From contig NOKP01000015.1 of the NCBI GenBank assembly GCA_002682825.1, positions 186,001 through 250,000 on the forward strand: a stretch of 64,000 nt of DNA, in the 5' to 3' direction. A program made the translations under genes and the position numbers. This document shows, piece after piece, positions 46,424-58,322 of this stretch (positions are counted from its first letter, which is position 1; each line of letters starts with the position of its first letter). The stretch comes from Neonectria sp. B-13. Taxonomy: Eukaryota; Ascomycota; Sordariomycetes; Hypocreales; Nectriaceae. Below the pieces are notes generated by a model, which did not search any database, had not been told where the DNA came from, and saw only the letters and a program-made list of their open reading frames with translations.

Positions 46424-46691
46424 GGCAGACCGGTGTTCGTTAGTGTCTACACAGCGACTTATCTTCGCTCATCGATTGCCTGATTGTCAATAAATTATGA
46501 ACATTAAACAATTGAAGGCGCGAATGCTGACGTGTGAGAAAACACGAAGAGAAAAGGGACCGGGCTCGGGGTCTTGTATTTACCCGAGGACGCTTCCAAG
46601 TTCAACGGCCGCGGACTTAAGGCTGTCTAACCCCGATGACCACATTTGTAGCACCACCACCCACCACACAAGGACAGCTGGTGTTTCCCCA

Positions 46692-48488
46692 TCATTTCTC
46701 CACCGCGTACCTGCTTTTGCTCCGAATCCAGTGACCATAGTAATACAGGATATATGGGATAGGCACTAGAGCTGTGGATATGCAAGCAAGAATAGTAAGA
46801 GTCCAGTGCGTGCCCATATTCTCATAAAACGGGATCCCCGCCACCGTCATCCCTCCTGCGACAACGTATCTCACTAACGCGACAAACGTGAGTGCCGAGG
46901 CTGAATATACCTCATAAGAGTCGATGATATACATGTAAACACAGATGAAGACTCCAGTCACGCCATACCCGAACATGACCACGGCAAAGATTGCTGACCA
47001 GATGCTGATGCCCGCGTAGTTGGTCCAGCCGAGCCAGAACAGGGATATTGGTATCGAGATGCAAGCGCCGAACATGGCGTACCAGAGGCGGATTTCTGGA
47101 CTGAACTTGGCTGGGCCTAGCTTGGCTCTCTGAGTAGTCATCCGATAGATGATTGGAACGAAGATGAAGTTAATCTGGGTGCCCAGGAACATGGCGATGA
47201 AGATGACGTTGGCAAGACCCTGATCGAGGCCATAGGTGTGCTCGAAGATGTATGGCCATCCAACGAGAAACGTAAAGAGGATAATGTATATCACCGTGAT
47301 GTACAATGTCATGGCCAAAATGATTGGTTCTGTCAACATCAGAAATGGTCGTGTCATGCTGACTCTGAGTCGAGTGAAGAGAGTTGCCTTGACAATTTCG
47401 TGTTCACAGCGAAAGCGGTCGTCTCCTGTGATCCTGCGGTAGTGTTTTGCTTTCCATGCCAAAAGCAATGGTGTGTAGGTTTCGGGCATACAGAGCAGCA
47501 CAACGGTGAGCAAGACAGTGGAAGCGATGAGCATGGTCCATTCAGTCCAACGCCAACCAACAACTGGAGAAGGGCCAATGTAGGCGCCCATGACAGCGCC
47601 TAGCATCGGGCCGCCAAACCCGGCGATGGCGAACAGAGGGAAACTCCACGTCTTCTCAATGCTGTTGTACATGTCGGAGATGGATCCGCCTGCGCACACG
47701 AGGGGCGTGGAGGCGGAACATCCGGCCAAGAACCGGAAGATGATCTGGGCAGCAAAGTTTGGAGCCAGGCCAGATGCCATGATCCAGACCATGAAAACGG
47801 CCACGGAAACCGTGTATACGGCGTTTCTGCCAAATGTTTCCGAAAACGGTCCTGCAATCAGAGACCCGAGGCCCATTCCAACCAAATAGAGTCCTATTGA
47901 GGTGAGTTTTGATGTAGAGTACCGGATCTTGCTGAGCATACCTGTCGCTAGAGATTCCGCAACCTCGCTGACATGAAAGTCTGCCGCGGCTTGTGGCAGC
48001 ACCGTCGCGTCAATTCCCGATGCTGCTCCTACCACAGCGGCGATGAAAGATATTTGGAGGGTAGTGCCCACTCGTCTGGAGATCGGCCAGTTGCGCGGGT
48101 TCAAAGGATCGTCCGGGCCGTCCCAGTTTACAACGAAGACCTGCTCACCAGGTCCTTCGGCAGTTCGGCGATCTCGAACCTCGATGCCCGCCAGTGAGTA
48201 ACCCAGAGCAGTTCTAGTCGAGTACCGCGTCTCGACAGCATTTATAAACAGGGGATCCGGGCCTGTTGGGACACAATCGCTATCCCCGCCCGTCTTGTGC
48301 TGGGTGGGCGGTTCGGATTCTGAGGAATTGTTATCTCCTGATCGACGGAACTGTGTTAGAGGGTGGTCTTGCCGAGCTGAACTTAGAAGGATACCATGAG
48401 TAGTCGACGAGGTTTCTAGATCCTGCTGCACTGTGATTTGTGCTTGGGCTGCACGGCCGGCACGTCTATACTGCAGAAATGACTGCAT
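46692..48488 (-). CDS. DHA1-type MFS multidrug transporter
   Basis: Two exons, 47942-48488 and 46692-47893, give 582 residues. The 48-nt intron is a multiple of three and open, so the unspliced frame also reads through, but splicing restores ESLATGLYLVGMGLGSL. Landmarks: NWDGPDDPLNPRNWP before helix 1, the motif GMGLGSLIAGPFSETFGRN, FLAGCSASTPLVCAGG and CMPETYTP, all typical of fungal DHA1 drug:H+ antiporters (CaMdr1/Flu1 class). The long hydrophilic N-terminus is usual. It should export toxic compounds at the plasma membrane. The first ATG, 48488, is taken as start because the longer frame opens at a GTG. Confidence 0.88.
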   Translation of the reverse strand: MQSFLQYRRAGRAAQAQITVQQDLETSSTTHGILLSSARQDHPLTQFRRSGDNNSSESEPPTQHKTGGDSDCVPTGPDPLFINAVETRYSTRTALGYSLAGIEVRDRRTAEGPGEQVFVVNWDGPDDPLNPRNWPISRRVGTTLQISFIAAVVGAASGIDATVLPQAAADFHVSEVAESLATGMLSKIRYSTSKLTSIGLYLVGMGLGSLIAGPFSETFGRNAVYTVSVAVFMVWIMASGLAPNFAAQIIFRFLAGCSASTPLVCAGGSISDMYNSIEKTWSFPLFAIAGFGGPMLGAVMGAYIGPSPVVGWRWTEWTMLIASTVLLTVVLLCMPETYTPLLLAWKAKHYRRITGDDRFRCEHEIVKATLFTRLRVSMTRPFLMLTEPIILAMTLYITVIYIILFTFLVGWPYIFEHTYGLDQGLANVIFIAMFLGTQINFIFVPIIYRMTTQRAKLGPAKFSPEIRLWYAMFGACISIPISLFWLGWTNYAGISIWSAIFAVVMFGYGVTGVFICVYMYIIDSYEVYSASALTFVALVRYVVAGGMTVAGIPFYENMGTHWTLTILACISTALVPIPYILYYYGHWIRSKSRYAVEK

Positions 48489-49829
48489 AATTCCATGCAC
48501 TTGAGTTGGAATATTCGGGTTTACGGTTCAAAAAGAAGAAGCAATGAAGGGAGAAGATCGATCCTGAAGATCGCGGGAGGCGAGAGATGGGAGATAAGTG
48601 AGTGGAGGCGAAATTTCGAAAGAAACCAGTACGGCATTGAGCTGATTACTGACTAATACGCCTCGGTCTTCCGACTCCGACCGATGTCCTACTTTCGATC
48701 GCATCGTTATGGATCTCCAAAGTGGGTTGAAGCAGTGAACGTCCAGTGAGCTTGTTGGTGGGACTAAGAGTCAGCCCCACATTCGGACACCATCCACATT
48801 TCCGCCTTTGACTAGGCATCTAGCGACAACGGCGAGCCCTTTCGGGACTCACCGTTCCTCCCTATTTCGTAGCTGAGTTAGTTACACAAGACACACGCAG
48901 TCACGCCATTAGAGCTGACAGAAAAACAGTGGGACCATTTATGATAGTCTAAGAGCGCAATCCCTTGCTGGTGTCTTTTGCGTGGTGAGCAGGTTCTCGA
49001 TGTGGTTGGCAACAGACGCGTTCACGCGAAACCCGCCCAAAGTCTTGTCGAACTGATAGTACGATCAGCAGAAGTAGGTAATTGAGCCAGGAGGCCGTGG
49101 ATCCAATAGGTTGTCTTGCGATCAAAACTACGAGTGCGAGAATTCGGCCCCCGTATCTGTGTTAGCACTAGGCGATGGACTCACGCTCAGCCGTCTAAAA
49201 TCCTCCATACAGAGTTTGTAGATTAGCTAAAATAGTTCTCCCGCAGAAAAAACACGGGATCGGTGTATATCAACAAGGTCTTGGTATTCGCAACTTGTGC
49301 GAGCACTGGATTGGACTAATTGCTGGTAGCCACCAAGACTCAGTTCCAGGGCGGCTCCTAGACTTCCCAATGTATCATGCAGTGCCCAGATATGGCAGAT
49401 TCCTATCCAGATCATGCAAAGCCCATGCTGACATGTCTGTATTAGGCGCTGGTATGAGTAGTACTACCCAGTAGACGACCGAACTTAGTCGGTCCTTTGG
49501 CGATCCAGTAAGAATCGGGGTTATCTTCCAAGCCGTTCGTAGGACTACCAGGCTGAAAGGTAATTCATCATTTGTGAGAAGATGAAATAGTTTCGCAAGT
49601 CTGAATACTGCGTGCGCGTGTTGTGTGAGTACGCCGGTCACCACAGGCTGATTACGTAGCTGGTCTGCAAGATGCGTTCAATCTCCCATGAAGGAATGTA
49701 TTCACTCATAAATCCCAAGCCTATCCAAATCCAGGCCCTCGGGAAAGCTTTAACTTTATTTACAAACAAAATCCCCCAATGCATCGGGCTACAGCGTCTG
49801 GCTGTCTCCCTCGATTATTCCAGCATCGC
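48489..49829. other. Intergenic region
   Basis: Promoter of the DHA1 gene at the left and 3' flank of the NLP gene at the right. Minus-strand frames at 49227-49644 are open but have no family motif. Confidence 0.45.
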
Positions 49830-50668
49830 TTAGGCGTCAAGGTAAGGGTCAAAGCCAGCGACGCCATCACCGGCAGCAGCCTTGAGCTTATCACCGAACT
49901 CGGTATCCAGCTTAGGTCCAACACCGCCGCTCCAAGTTGACAGCAGCTTGTCCCGGAGACCAACGTTGGGCCAGTGGTCCCAGCCGACAAGCGGGCTGCG
50001 GTAGAAAGCGCCCGAGAAGTTCTCAACACCACCGATATCGGCATCATTGGCGAAACGGAAGCAGTGGGTTTGTCCTCCATCCTTGTGGTACACAACCAGG
50101 GGGTTGGTGCCATCTGCGGGGAACTGATTGCTCGCGTCGCTGTATCCAGTGTGGCAGGATGTGGCGACGCGAACAACGTTGTCGCCTTGAGCGAAGACGA
50201 CAATGTGTTCCCAGTCGTGACGGTGGCCAGCACCATAGGTGGCTAGTGCGGCCTGATCCTTTTCGAAATAGTACTCATACCTATAAATTTCCAATTAGCA
50301 CTCATTCTCTATGTAGGTGGATAAGAAGCAAAGAATAGCAACGTAACGTACATGATAGCGCAGAAACCGTTGTTACAGCGCTTACGAGAGTAGGCATTGC
50401 TGTTCTCCAGCTGATGAGGATCGCGGCAGTCGCCCTGAGGAGTGCCAGTGGCACTATGGCCCGGGTTGGTGTTGCCATTAGGGTCGATGGCGGCTGTGTT
50501 GTAGCAGCCGTCTGTGTCAAAGTCAAGCTTCGGTTGAAACTTGAGCTCAATCTCGTCAGCGCCCTCAGGCAACGCCGTGAGCACATCACGCTTCATCGGC
50601 GTGGGTTTGGCCTGGACAGACGCCAGTGCGCTTAGGAAAGCGGCAGCGGTAAGGAATTTGGTCTGCAT
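49830..50668 (-). CDS. Necrosis- and ethylene-inducing-like protein (NLP, NPP1 family), type 1
   Basis: Two exons, 50352-50668 and 49830-50280, give 255 residues. An N-terminal signal peptide (MQTKFLTAAAFLSALASVQA) precedes the NPP1 domain. The family heptapeptide GHRHDWE is intact, as are the two conserved cysteines upstream (around GCYNT and GDCRD) and SWYMP-equivalent NGFCAIMYEYYFEK. NLPs are secreted; cytolytic members bind plant sphingolipids at the plasma membrane, while others are inactive and only sensed by plants. Whether this one is cytolytic cannot be decided here. The copy shows no breaks. It fits the plant-associated gene set (GH12, CAP) in this part of the window. Confidence 0.9.
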
Positions 50669-52689
50669 CTTGGCAAGAGTTGGAGTTTGTTGGAAGGTGT
50701 TTGTGAGTGATGATGATTGTGAGTGTGAAAGAAATTATGGGCAAGTGCTCCTACTTATACTTTTCAAGACTCTGATATTCGCCTTTGGGAACCTGGCGAG
50801 ACTAACAAATGGCTCGGCGGCTGCGACACTTCAAGCTACATCGTTGTTGTTTCGCAGATCGATTTCATCCCGCCCAGTAAGTAAGCTTAACCCGTGCACG
50901 GTTCGACATCGTCCCGAGGTTGATAACGCATGATGCACTTTTGCTTATTTCAGACACGAAAGCCTTGCCATACGGTTCAATAGTCAGCGCTAGGTAACAG
51001 AAGTTCTCTACCCCTTGCACGGCCGAATCCTTCAAACACAACTGCCGGTTCCGAAGACGGTGTCCTTGAGGCCGATCACCCCAAAATGATTCCTTAAATG
51101 GCAGCTCGAGAGACTATGACACGTCTATGGAGCTTCAGCCTCACCTTCACATCTCGCAGACCAGCAGGGTAGGGAGACGGGCCAAGAGCGATCGACGCAT
51201 AGCCGACAAGTAGAGTTCAATATAGATTCCTAAGCATGCAATGCACGTGGGCCGAAGGATTCAATCGGGCCTTAAAACGCGGGAGATCATGGCGCTATTG
51301 GATTTTGTGGCTCTACATGACATCATAATGTTCCGCATATCGATCCTAAATGTTTCTACTGGCATCGGTTTCTGATCTTACTCGGCGCACTTTGCAAGGA
51401 TCTGTTTCAAACATTTAGAATACATGACAAGGTCCAGGTTTCTTGTCCGTGTTCGATTGAATGTAAGGCGTATAAGCTTAAATCCGCACGCTTAAGGCCG
51501 AGACGAGATGATGACGATCGAGACTTGGCAACTGACACAGCTTCATTCGTATTCGGTGCAGATCGTCTGACATGCACAGCTTTATGGATCAAGATCGGCC
51601 ACTACAAAAACGAGCACCGCCTCTGGACTATCTTGGCTGTCCATTCGCTGCCAGAAATATGCGGGGTTTTCGCAAAAGGATCCGTCCCCCAGGACCGCTA
51701 AGCAATTTGTCCCAGTAAGATCTATTCTCCGTGGTGCTTTGACACGGGCGGCCGGAGCTGGAAGCTCGGTTAGTGTTCCTTAACGGGTAACTCGTAACCC
51801 TTGCAAAGTTCCGTCGAAGCAGGCATCGGCCGCCCGACGTGTCGTTGCATACATGTACGAAGTAGAAACATTCAATCAATCCATCAAGGTCTGTCCCGAT
51901 GCTCACAGCAATGCGCTGATTACAAACAGGCTAGCACGTGTGGATGATAGAGTTGAAGTCGTCCGCTGTCTTCGGCCGCTGCTTTGTTACAAGAATAGTA
52001 CTGCCCTTACCTAACCTTCAATAATAAGACATCAACGTCATAAACAGTGGTCCAAATGGGCTGCGAAGACAGACCTGGGGTGTGGAATCCATGCGACCCA
52101 AGATACTCGAGAGTTTGGCTGCTTGAGTTACGAGGATTGTGAGGCGGAGCATAGCTGTAAACTAAATGAGGCATTGTACGTTGTCTGTCGTATGTAATCT
52201 TACTGTGTCAATATGATCTATACGAGATGTATAAATAATACTCTATGTAATGATTACTTTTTCTTAGCGGCAAACCAAACATCTCAGGCAGTGGAAAGAG
52301 CTAGCAGAGTCAAAAAAGACAATAGCCATAGATCCATAGGGGCTGATAAGAATGCTTTAAATTCATCCCATTTTTTAATGCTAAAAGTAACGCAATACGA
52401 ACAGTATCTTAGTAATTATTCCTCATGGTGAATTGCAGGATGTTGACAGCCCAAAAGGTAGTCGGGTACAGTATAGGGTAGGGACCAAGAGTCATTGCCC
52501 AGCAAGACACGGAGCATTTCGGAATATTTCCAGAGGGGACCCGAAAGCGAACCATTTTTCAAGCGTTGAAGCTGATGACTGACATGCCGAAAAGAAAAAG
52601 AAGGGAATGGGACATAGAAAGCCGTGTGACCATCTACTGATAGTCCTCTTGGTAATGACCTCGTCGCCGCCTTGTTCCGGTGCGGGCGC
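50669..52689. other. Long intergenic region
   Basis: Contains the NLP promoter at its left end. About 2 kb without a recognisable gene. Confidence 0.45.
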
Positions 52690-53614
52690 AGTAAAGGTAT
52701 TGCGTGAGCACGATGATGTTGAGACTTTAAACAACAATGTATCGGTTGAAAATGACGTTTTTGGCATCCGGGTTAGAAACCAGGAGCCGGAGGAAACTTC
52801 TAATGCCAACGAAATTACCAACTTCATTGGAGGCGATGATTCGGGATACTGCGATATGCAATCCTCGGCTTCGAATGTCTTTTAATATCACGTCTCACGA
52901 CATACTATCTTTGAGCACCCTCAGGCAAGGCTCGATGTCCTGGTTTTTGAGATCTCGGCGCTCGTGCATGCGATGGGCATGCTTCAGAGACTTGGCAAAA
53001 TACCGGCGAGTGGACGACTCAGTGAGTGGCCGGATGGCTGGACTTGGTGCGACATCGGAGACGAAAGGCTGTCGGCCCCATAGTCTCCATACACCTAAGC
53101 GGCTTCTACACAGAGCAGCCTTGCTTCAAGTCTCCAAAGGTCTCCCCTTCTTCACCACCTCATCCGTTCTGGCGACCTCTACCAGCTTGTTTGCGATGTC
53201 ACCAGGCCGGGCTTCGGCATCAGACTTCTTTGTAACAACAAAGATCGTGTCTGGTTGGGCCAAAGCAGGGATACATCAACCTACATACGTTTTCTCGATC
53301 CTTGAGAGGAACAGTTGACGAGTATGTGCATCTAGACTGCACATCTCAAAGACCTTTCTTGAGCGCCGATCATGGGAAGATTCTTCAACAGGTCTTTCGC
53401 TGGAAAAGACCGAAACCTTTTCTTTTCTCGCCCGCATGGACCAGCGTAAGAGCGTACGAATACATGCTCCTTTTACGGATCCCTCCATCGAAACCGGCGG
53501 CCCAAAATTATACAGAATAAGGATGGGGGTTGAAATGACAATGAGAACTAAAAATGAGAGCGTTGTGCGGCAAGTCCGGAGCAGCCAGCTTGAGTCTAGT
53601 GAAGAGCCAAGCAC
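52690..53614 (-). pseudogene. Possible decayed or mis-modelled gene of unknown family
   Basis: Several minus-strand blocks look coding: a Ser/hydrophobic N-terminal segment with one membrane helix (FLVLIVISTPILILYNFG, 53500-53590), EMCSLDAHTRQLFLSRIEKT up to 53300, then FVVTKKSDAEARPGDIANKL (53160-53250), RRYFAKSLKHAHRMHERRDL (about 52900-53010) and LHIAVSRIIASNEVGNFVG (about 52800). Canonical GTATGT and AG sites sit between blocks, but the phases I tried do not all join, so it may be a pseudogene or need another exon model. No family recognised. Confidence 0.3.
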
Positions 53615-54427
53615 GGTTTGTTGAGATGTGGAACAAAGGGAAAGAAAGAAAAGGGGTACGAGGACTAGTTATTCATCAAAAGACGCGCACGCACAAAGTT
53701 TTTGCTTGTTTGGTACGAGGCCTTTTAGGGGAGCGCTTATGCACGATACGAGTGGTGGGTGTATCAACGGTGCATGCGCCGTCTCGGTGGCGGCGGGGAG
53801 ACAATGGAGTCGTTTGTTCATTCAACCGTGATGAAACATACGGCCAAGGCGGGACACGAATACCGATCGTGCTGAGACCTTCCCTTTGTTTCCCTGTGGC
53901 GAAAGAATGCCGAATCGATGACACTCCGTCGCCGTGACTGGACACCGTCCCGACTAGAAACAAGACTAAAGCTGTGTGACATACACACTAAAATACCCCC
54001 TGCATTTCTCTCCTTCAATGGCGCCTATGAAGGCCATAATCGAGTCGTGACAGCCACTAGCTCCAGGGGCAATGACCACTCGCTGCGTAGTCGTACTTGA
54101 TTCCCAAGGCCACAGCAGAGGACTAGACCACGCAAGGTTAATTCAAGATTTTCCCCTGCAGGAACGGGACGACATGAAACTTCAAAGACTCCGTTTTGTA
54201 AGGGAGACGCCGAGCTTCATCCAAGTCACTGAGAGGGCAGGCAAAATATATAAACCGTTGATCCTACTCATCACCGAGCTACTTCTTCTTCCTCTTCACA
54301 ACACTTACATTCTTTCCAACTCTTTTGAGTCCATCATTCTTTCATTGACCTATAGCAGGCTCTATTCAGTCACTCACTTTTATCCTTCTCATTCATTCAT
54401 TCAAGTCCCGGCGACTTGCTTATCAAA
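53615..54427. other. Intergenic region with CAP-gene promoter
   Basis: A TATATAAA run at about 54247-54254 lies ~175 bp before the CAP start and may be its TATA box, with a pyrimidine-rich leader after it. Nothing else recognised. Confidence 0.45.
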
Positions 54428-55220
54428 ATGCGTTTCTTCACCTTCGCCACTCTCACTGCCGCCGTTCTGGCTACTGATGCTGCCGCTAGGCGACATCACG
54501 GCCAGAACTGGCGATGGTCGCGGCCATCTGAGCAGAACGGGGCTATGGAAACTGTCGTTGATCCTGTCACCAACGTGACCTGTACCCTTTCTGCTGTTCC
54601 CACCACTATGGTCAGACAGACCAAGACCGCTCAGCCTGACAAAGTCGAGGTTTCTTCCTCGGCTCCCGCTGCCGACTCTACCGGCTCTTCATCCTCAGAC
54701 CTCACCGCCGACCAGCAGGCTGCCCTCGACGCCCACAACGCCGCCCGCAAGGAGGTTGGCCAAGTTGCTCAGGTCTGGGACGAAACACTCGCCAACGATG
54801 CCCAGGAGTGGGCTACCCACCTCCTCTCGGTGGGCAGCTTGACACACTCCGAGGGCAGCGGCGCGGGTGAGAACCTGTACATGCAGTCTAGCACTGGCTC
54901 ACCATTTGCCAATGCTGCTAAGATGTGGATTGACGAGAAGTCGAGCTACTCTGGCCAAGCTATCGGCGACGGCGACTTTGCTTCCTATGGCCACTACAGT
55001 GAGTTTTTATAATTAAATGACAAATGGCTTGTTACTGACTTATCGCAGCGCAAATCGTCTGGAGCACCAGTACCAAGGTTGGTATGGGTGTTGCGTCTGG
55101 AAACGGTCAAACCTATGTTGTGGCTCGTTACTCGCCGGCCGGAAACTAGTAAGTCGATTCGAGTCCGTGGGTTGCATTGATGACTGACTTGGTTACAGCA
55201 ATGGTGAGACTCCTTACTAA
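54428..55220 (+). CDS. Secreted CAP/PR-1-like (SCP) protein
   Basis: Three exons (54428-54998, 55049-55148, 55199-55220) give 230 residues. The ATG at 54428 opens a signal peptide (MRFFTFATLTAAVLATDA). A Ser/Ala-rich linker follows, then the CAP domain: LDAHNAARKEVGQVAQVWDE, WATHLLSVGSLTHSEGSGAGENLY, then GHYTQIVWSTSTKVGMGVA, where the signature His/Glu residues are kept. The end reads NYNGETPY, the usual fungal terminus. CAP proteins bind sterols or small lipids outside the cell; several plant pathogens use them as virulence-related proteins. The specific role here is inference. Confidence 0.92.
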
Positions 55221-55510
55221 AGGCAGGCCTTGGAGTCTTTGTTGTCGCTGGCCTCACGTGGTAGGAGGTATGTGGGCATGATTTATGATCCAAATGTTGA
55301 ACTTAGAAGATGCATCTCCATGCTCTCCGCGTATCACAGTACAATATAGAAGCAAAACAAAGCTCTTTCATTCCAATCTCGCAGTGATGCACCCGGTGAA
55401 ACTGTGAAATCTCGCCACTTATTATGCATGATTCTGGATTCTAATCCAGTGTGTTTCTCCCGGCATCATGTGCGTCACGTACACATCACAGGCTGCGTGA
55501 CATTGGCTTG
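55221..55510. other. Short convergent spacer
   Basis: Convergent 3' flanks of the CAP and SDR genes. Nothing recognised. Confidence 0.45.
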
Positions 55511-56721
55511 CTATTCTTTCAGATCCTCGACGTTCGCCAAGATGGTCTCCTCCAAGCTTGACCAGCCCGGTCGTCCCAAGTCACGAAGCAATTGCTCTGC
55601 CTTGTCGCGAGGCTGGATCTCGTTGGGATCTTCCCCGCCTGAAAAGTTGTCGGGGAACTTCTTGTCTGGGTGATTCTTGCGTAGGATCTCCAAAACCTGG
55701 TCCCAGCTGAATCTTCCTGCGAATCCGAAGATTCGCTGGTCCTTTACATCAGAGAAGATGGCTGCAGCGACATGGAGTCTGCCAGTATCTTGGACGTTGA
55801 TGTAGTATTCTAGAGATGTTGAGTTTATGTTCATTGCTCTGTTTCGACCGACAATGGGCGGGACTTACGGGGCACGATGAGCTTATGCATCCATGTCACT
55901 TCTCCCTTGTACAGGGCAACAGGTAAGCCAGAACTGCTAGGATATCCTTGGTTGACTGCGTCAAGAGTCTTGCCGAAGTTGAAGTTGGGGAGAACTGGAT
56001 TTGATTAGTTGATATGTATCATCTCGCGGCGCATCTTAGACTTACCAGTGTTGACAACAAGGTCAGGGCGCTTTTCGCGGTTCGCCTTGTGAAACTTCCA
56101 TACTTCCTGTTCCGCCTGGGTCTTACTCGCCCCGTACACGGCTCCTGCGCGCTCTGGGCCATAAGGAGGCTCTGCCCAAGCCTCCTCGACGGCAGTTTCA
56201 TTCCAGGTATCTTCGGTAACAACAATACCTGGCTTGTCCAAGGCCGAGGATACGGCCGCAGAAGAAGACGAGGTAAAGACGAAGCGCTTCACGCCCGGTT
56301 CGCCGTAGGCGGATTTCAAAGCGTTGAGAGCACCGGCGATAGCATCGGGGATGACCTTGTGCGGGTTGGAATCAAGGGACATGACGGAGGCCGTATGGGC
56401 AACAATAGAGACGCCTGTTTAATGGTTGTGAGTATGTGCTCGTTGTATTTCCGAAACCGCGAATCTACCTTTAACGACCTCATCGAAGGCCCCCTCGGCA
56501 GCCATGTCTTCCACCTTGTGAAGTTCAAAGCGTCCCGGCCCATGGTTCTTCTCAAAGACCTTGGACAGCCAAGCGTTCTTCTCTGTATCTCGGACAGTAC
56601 CGCGGACGTTGTAGCCATACTCAAGGAATTGGTCGGCAATGTGAGAGCCCAAGAGACCATTGGCCCCGGTAACGAGGACGGTGGAGCCCTTGGGGACTGC
56701 GAGGTTATCGAGAGAAGGCAT
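55511..56721 (-). CDS. Extended SDR reductase (aldehyde/ketone reductase-like)
   Basis: Four exons (56469-56721, 56046-56414, 55869-55994, 55511-55809) give 348 residues with all phases matching. Rossmann motif: STVLVTGANGLLGSHIADQF. Then IVAHTASVMS, FVFTSSSSAA and the catalytic YGASK (AVYGASKTQAEQEVWKF), followed by VVNTVLPNFNFGKTLD and YINVQDTGRLHVAA. It belongs to the NADPH-dependent epimerase/dehydratase-like reductases (Sporobolomyces aldehyde-reductase class). Expected role is reduction of an aldehyde or ketone in the cytosol; substrate unknown. Shares a 13-mer with the promoter repeat at 27.5 kb in its upstream region. Confidence 0.9.
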
Positions 56722-57469
56722 TGCTAGGGGATGTGATGGGATAATTTACGAAGTGTAGATATAATCTTTGCGAGGTGAAGAGGTGAAGTGGGATCTGCTT
56801 CTTTTAAATATCCAAACAAACAACAGCAGGCGATAAGGCGGCTCAGCCCCACCGCTTATCCTCAGACACTGACAAATACGATGATGCCATTATCACGACA
56901 ACTCCGCAGCTTGGGCGGACTTTGACGGGACCCCGCGGGCGCCGCATAATGATGAACTCCGCACTTGCAAGTCACAACCCATCTCTGAATCTCATGAAAG
57001 ACATTCTGGAAGCACATCATTGGCGGCGTCTTCTAGTGTCCTGCACAGTACCAGGCCACCTTATTTGTTGCATCACAATCGAGGACATTCTGGACGCGGC
57101 TTTGAGATGGAGCGGGGGAGGGCCCGGCGTTGCAAGGATATTGTATGACCCGCCCAGTCGGTATGCCGCGGCAGGCAATGCATAATGATATGCTGGGTCA
57201 ACAGCCGACCAGTCTTCGCGATATCGGGCCGACTATAAGAAGAAAGGTCGTTGTCGGAGCCACGCTCACCACAACGAAACCTCAGACACGGCAAGGTAGA
57301 ACAATGCGGCTGATATCAATTAAAGATATCCAATCGCGTTAAAATAACAGCAATGCCATTGATGGTCCTTGTGAGGCACACGTGAACAAAATAGTCGCGG
57401 CCGTGAGGTGTAGCTTGAATTCAGTAAGACTAATAATACAAGAAATAAAATGTTTAGTTCTATAAGTCC
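56722..57469. other. Intergenic region
   Basis: Promoter of the SDR gene at the left. GATGAACTCCGCA at about 56951 is the reverse complement of a 13-mer in the tandem repeat at 27.5 kb. No gene recognised. Confidence 0.45.
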
Positions 57470-58322
57470 TTAGTTAGAGTTGACCTTGATGGTGTACTCC
57501 GAAACCTTGAGGACAGCATTGGTACCTAGATCACATTAGATGATGATAAATTCATGACTCAGATGTCGACTCACCCTCAAAAGGCTCAGTGCCAGCCTGG
57601 AGACTGGTGACAACCATGTCTTTGCTGATGCCCTGGTTGGAGGTGAGGTACTTGTAGAACTCGTTCAGGTCGCCCTCAAAGTTGCCAATGTTCTTGTCAG
57701 CCACAAAGGAGAAGACAGTGACGTCCTCGTTCATGCCCTTGAAGAGCTTCCACTTGCTCCCGAGGAGGGTGGGAGTGGCAATGGTGGACCCTGTCGCGCT
57801 GATAGGGCCGGCACCGCCGTAGGCACCCACCCAGACCATGATCTCGTACTGGTTCTTGGCCGTAGTGGAGGGCGCAAGCCAGAGGTCGTAGGAGACGTTG
57901 GAGATCATGTTGGTGCCGGTGTAGCTGGCCATGTTAGTCGAGATTATCCGGACTGATTTATGCTGCTTGACATACCGCCAAGTCCACTTGGAGGGAATGG
58001 ACTTGATCTGAGAAAGCTTCTTGTGGACCTTCTCGAGCGCAACGTTGGCGTACGACTTGACCTGACCCGGGCCGCCAGCCCAGCTCCACTCGGTAGACCA
58101 GACAAAGGAGTTGCCGGTGTTGACCTTGTCAAAGGTAGTGCACTGGTGGCCAGAGGTGGCCTTGCCTGAACCCCAGTTGTTGTGGTAGAAGGTGTAACCG
58201 TTGGTCTGGAGGCTGCCCCAGTTCTCGCACCACGTCTGAGCTCGCTTGTCGATGGTGGCAGTGGGCGTTGCAGCCGCAGAGGCGGCCAGCAGTGCCGAGA
58301 CGAAGACGGAAGTCAGCTGCAT
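57470..58322 (-). CDS. Secreted glycoside hydrolase family 12 (xyloglucan/endoglucanase)
   Basis: Three exons (57976-58322, 57575-57924, 57470-57525) give 250 residues. Signal peptide MQLTSVFVSALLAASAAA is followed by a KR-type pro-site (IDKRAQTW). GH12 landmarks: GYTFYHNNWGSGKATSG, WSTEWSWAGGPGQVKSYANV, SYDLWLAP, the nucleophile in YEIMVWVGAYGGAGPI, and the acid/base Glu in LQAGTEPFEG. The first intron is open and in frame, so the unspliced frame looks continuous; the last intron adds TNAVLKVSEYTIKV. The enzyme cleaves beta-1,4-glucan or xyloglucan in plant walls, and could feed the GH31 enzyme at the window's left edge. Confidence 0.92.
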
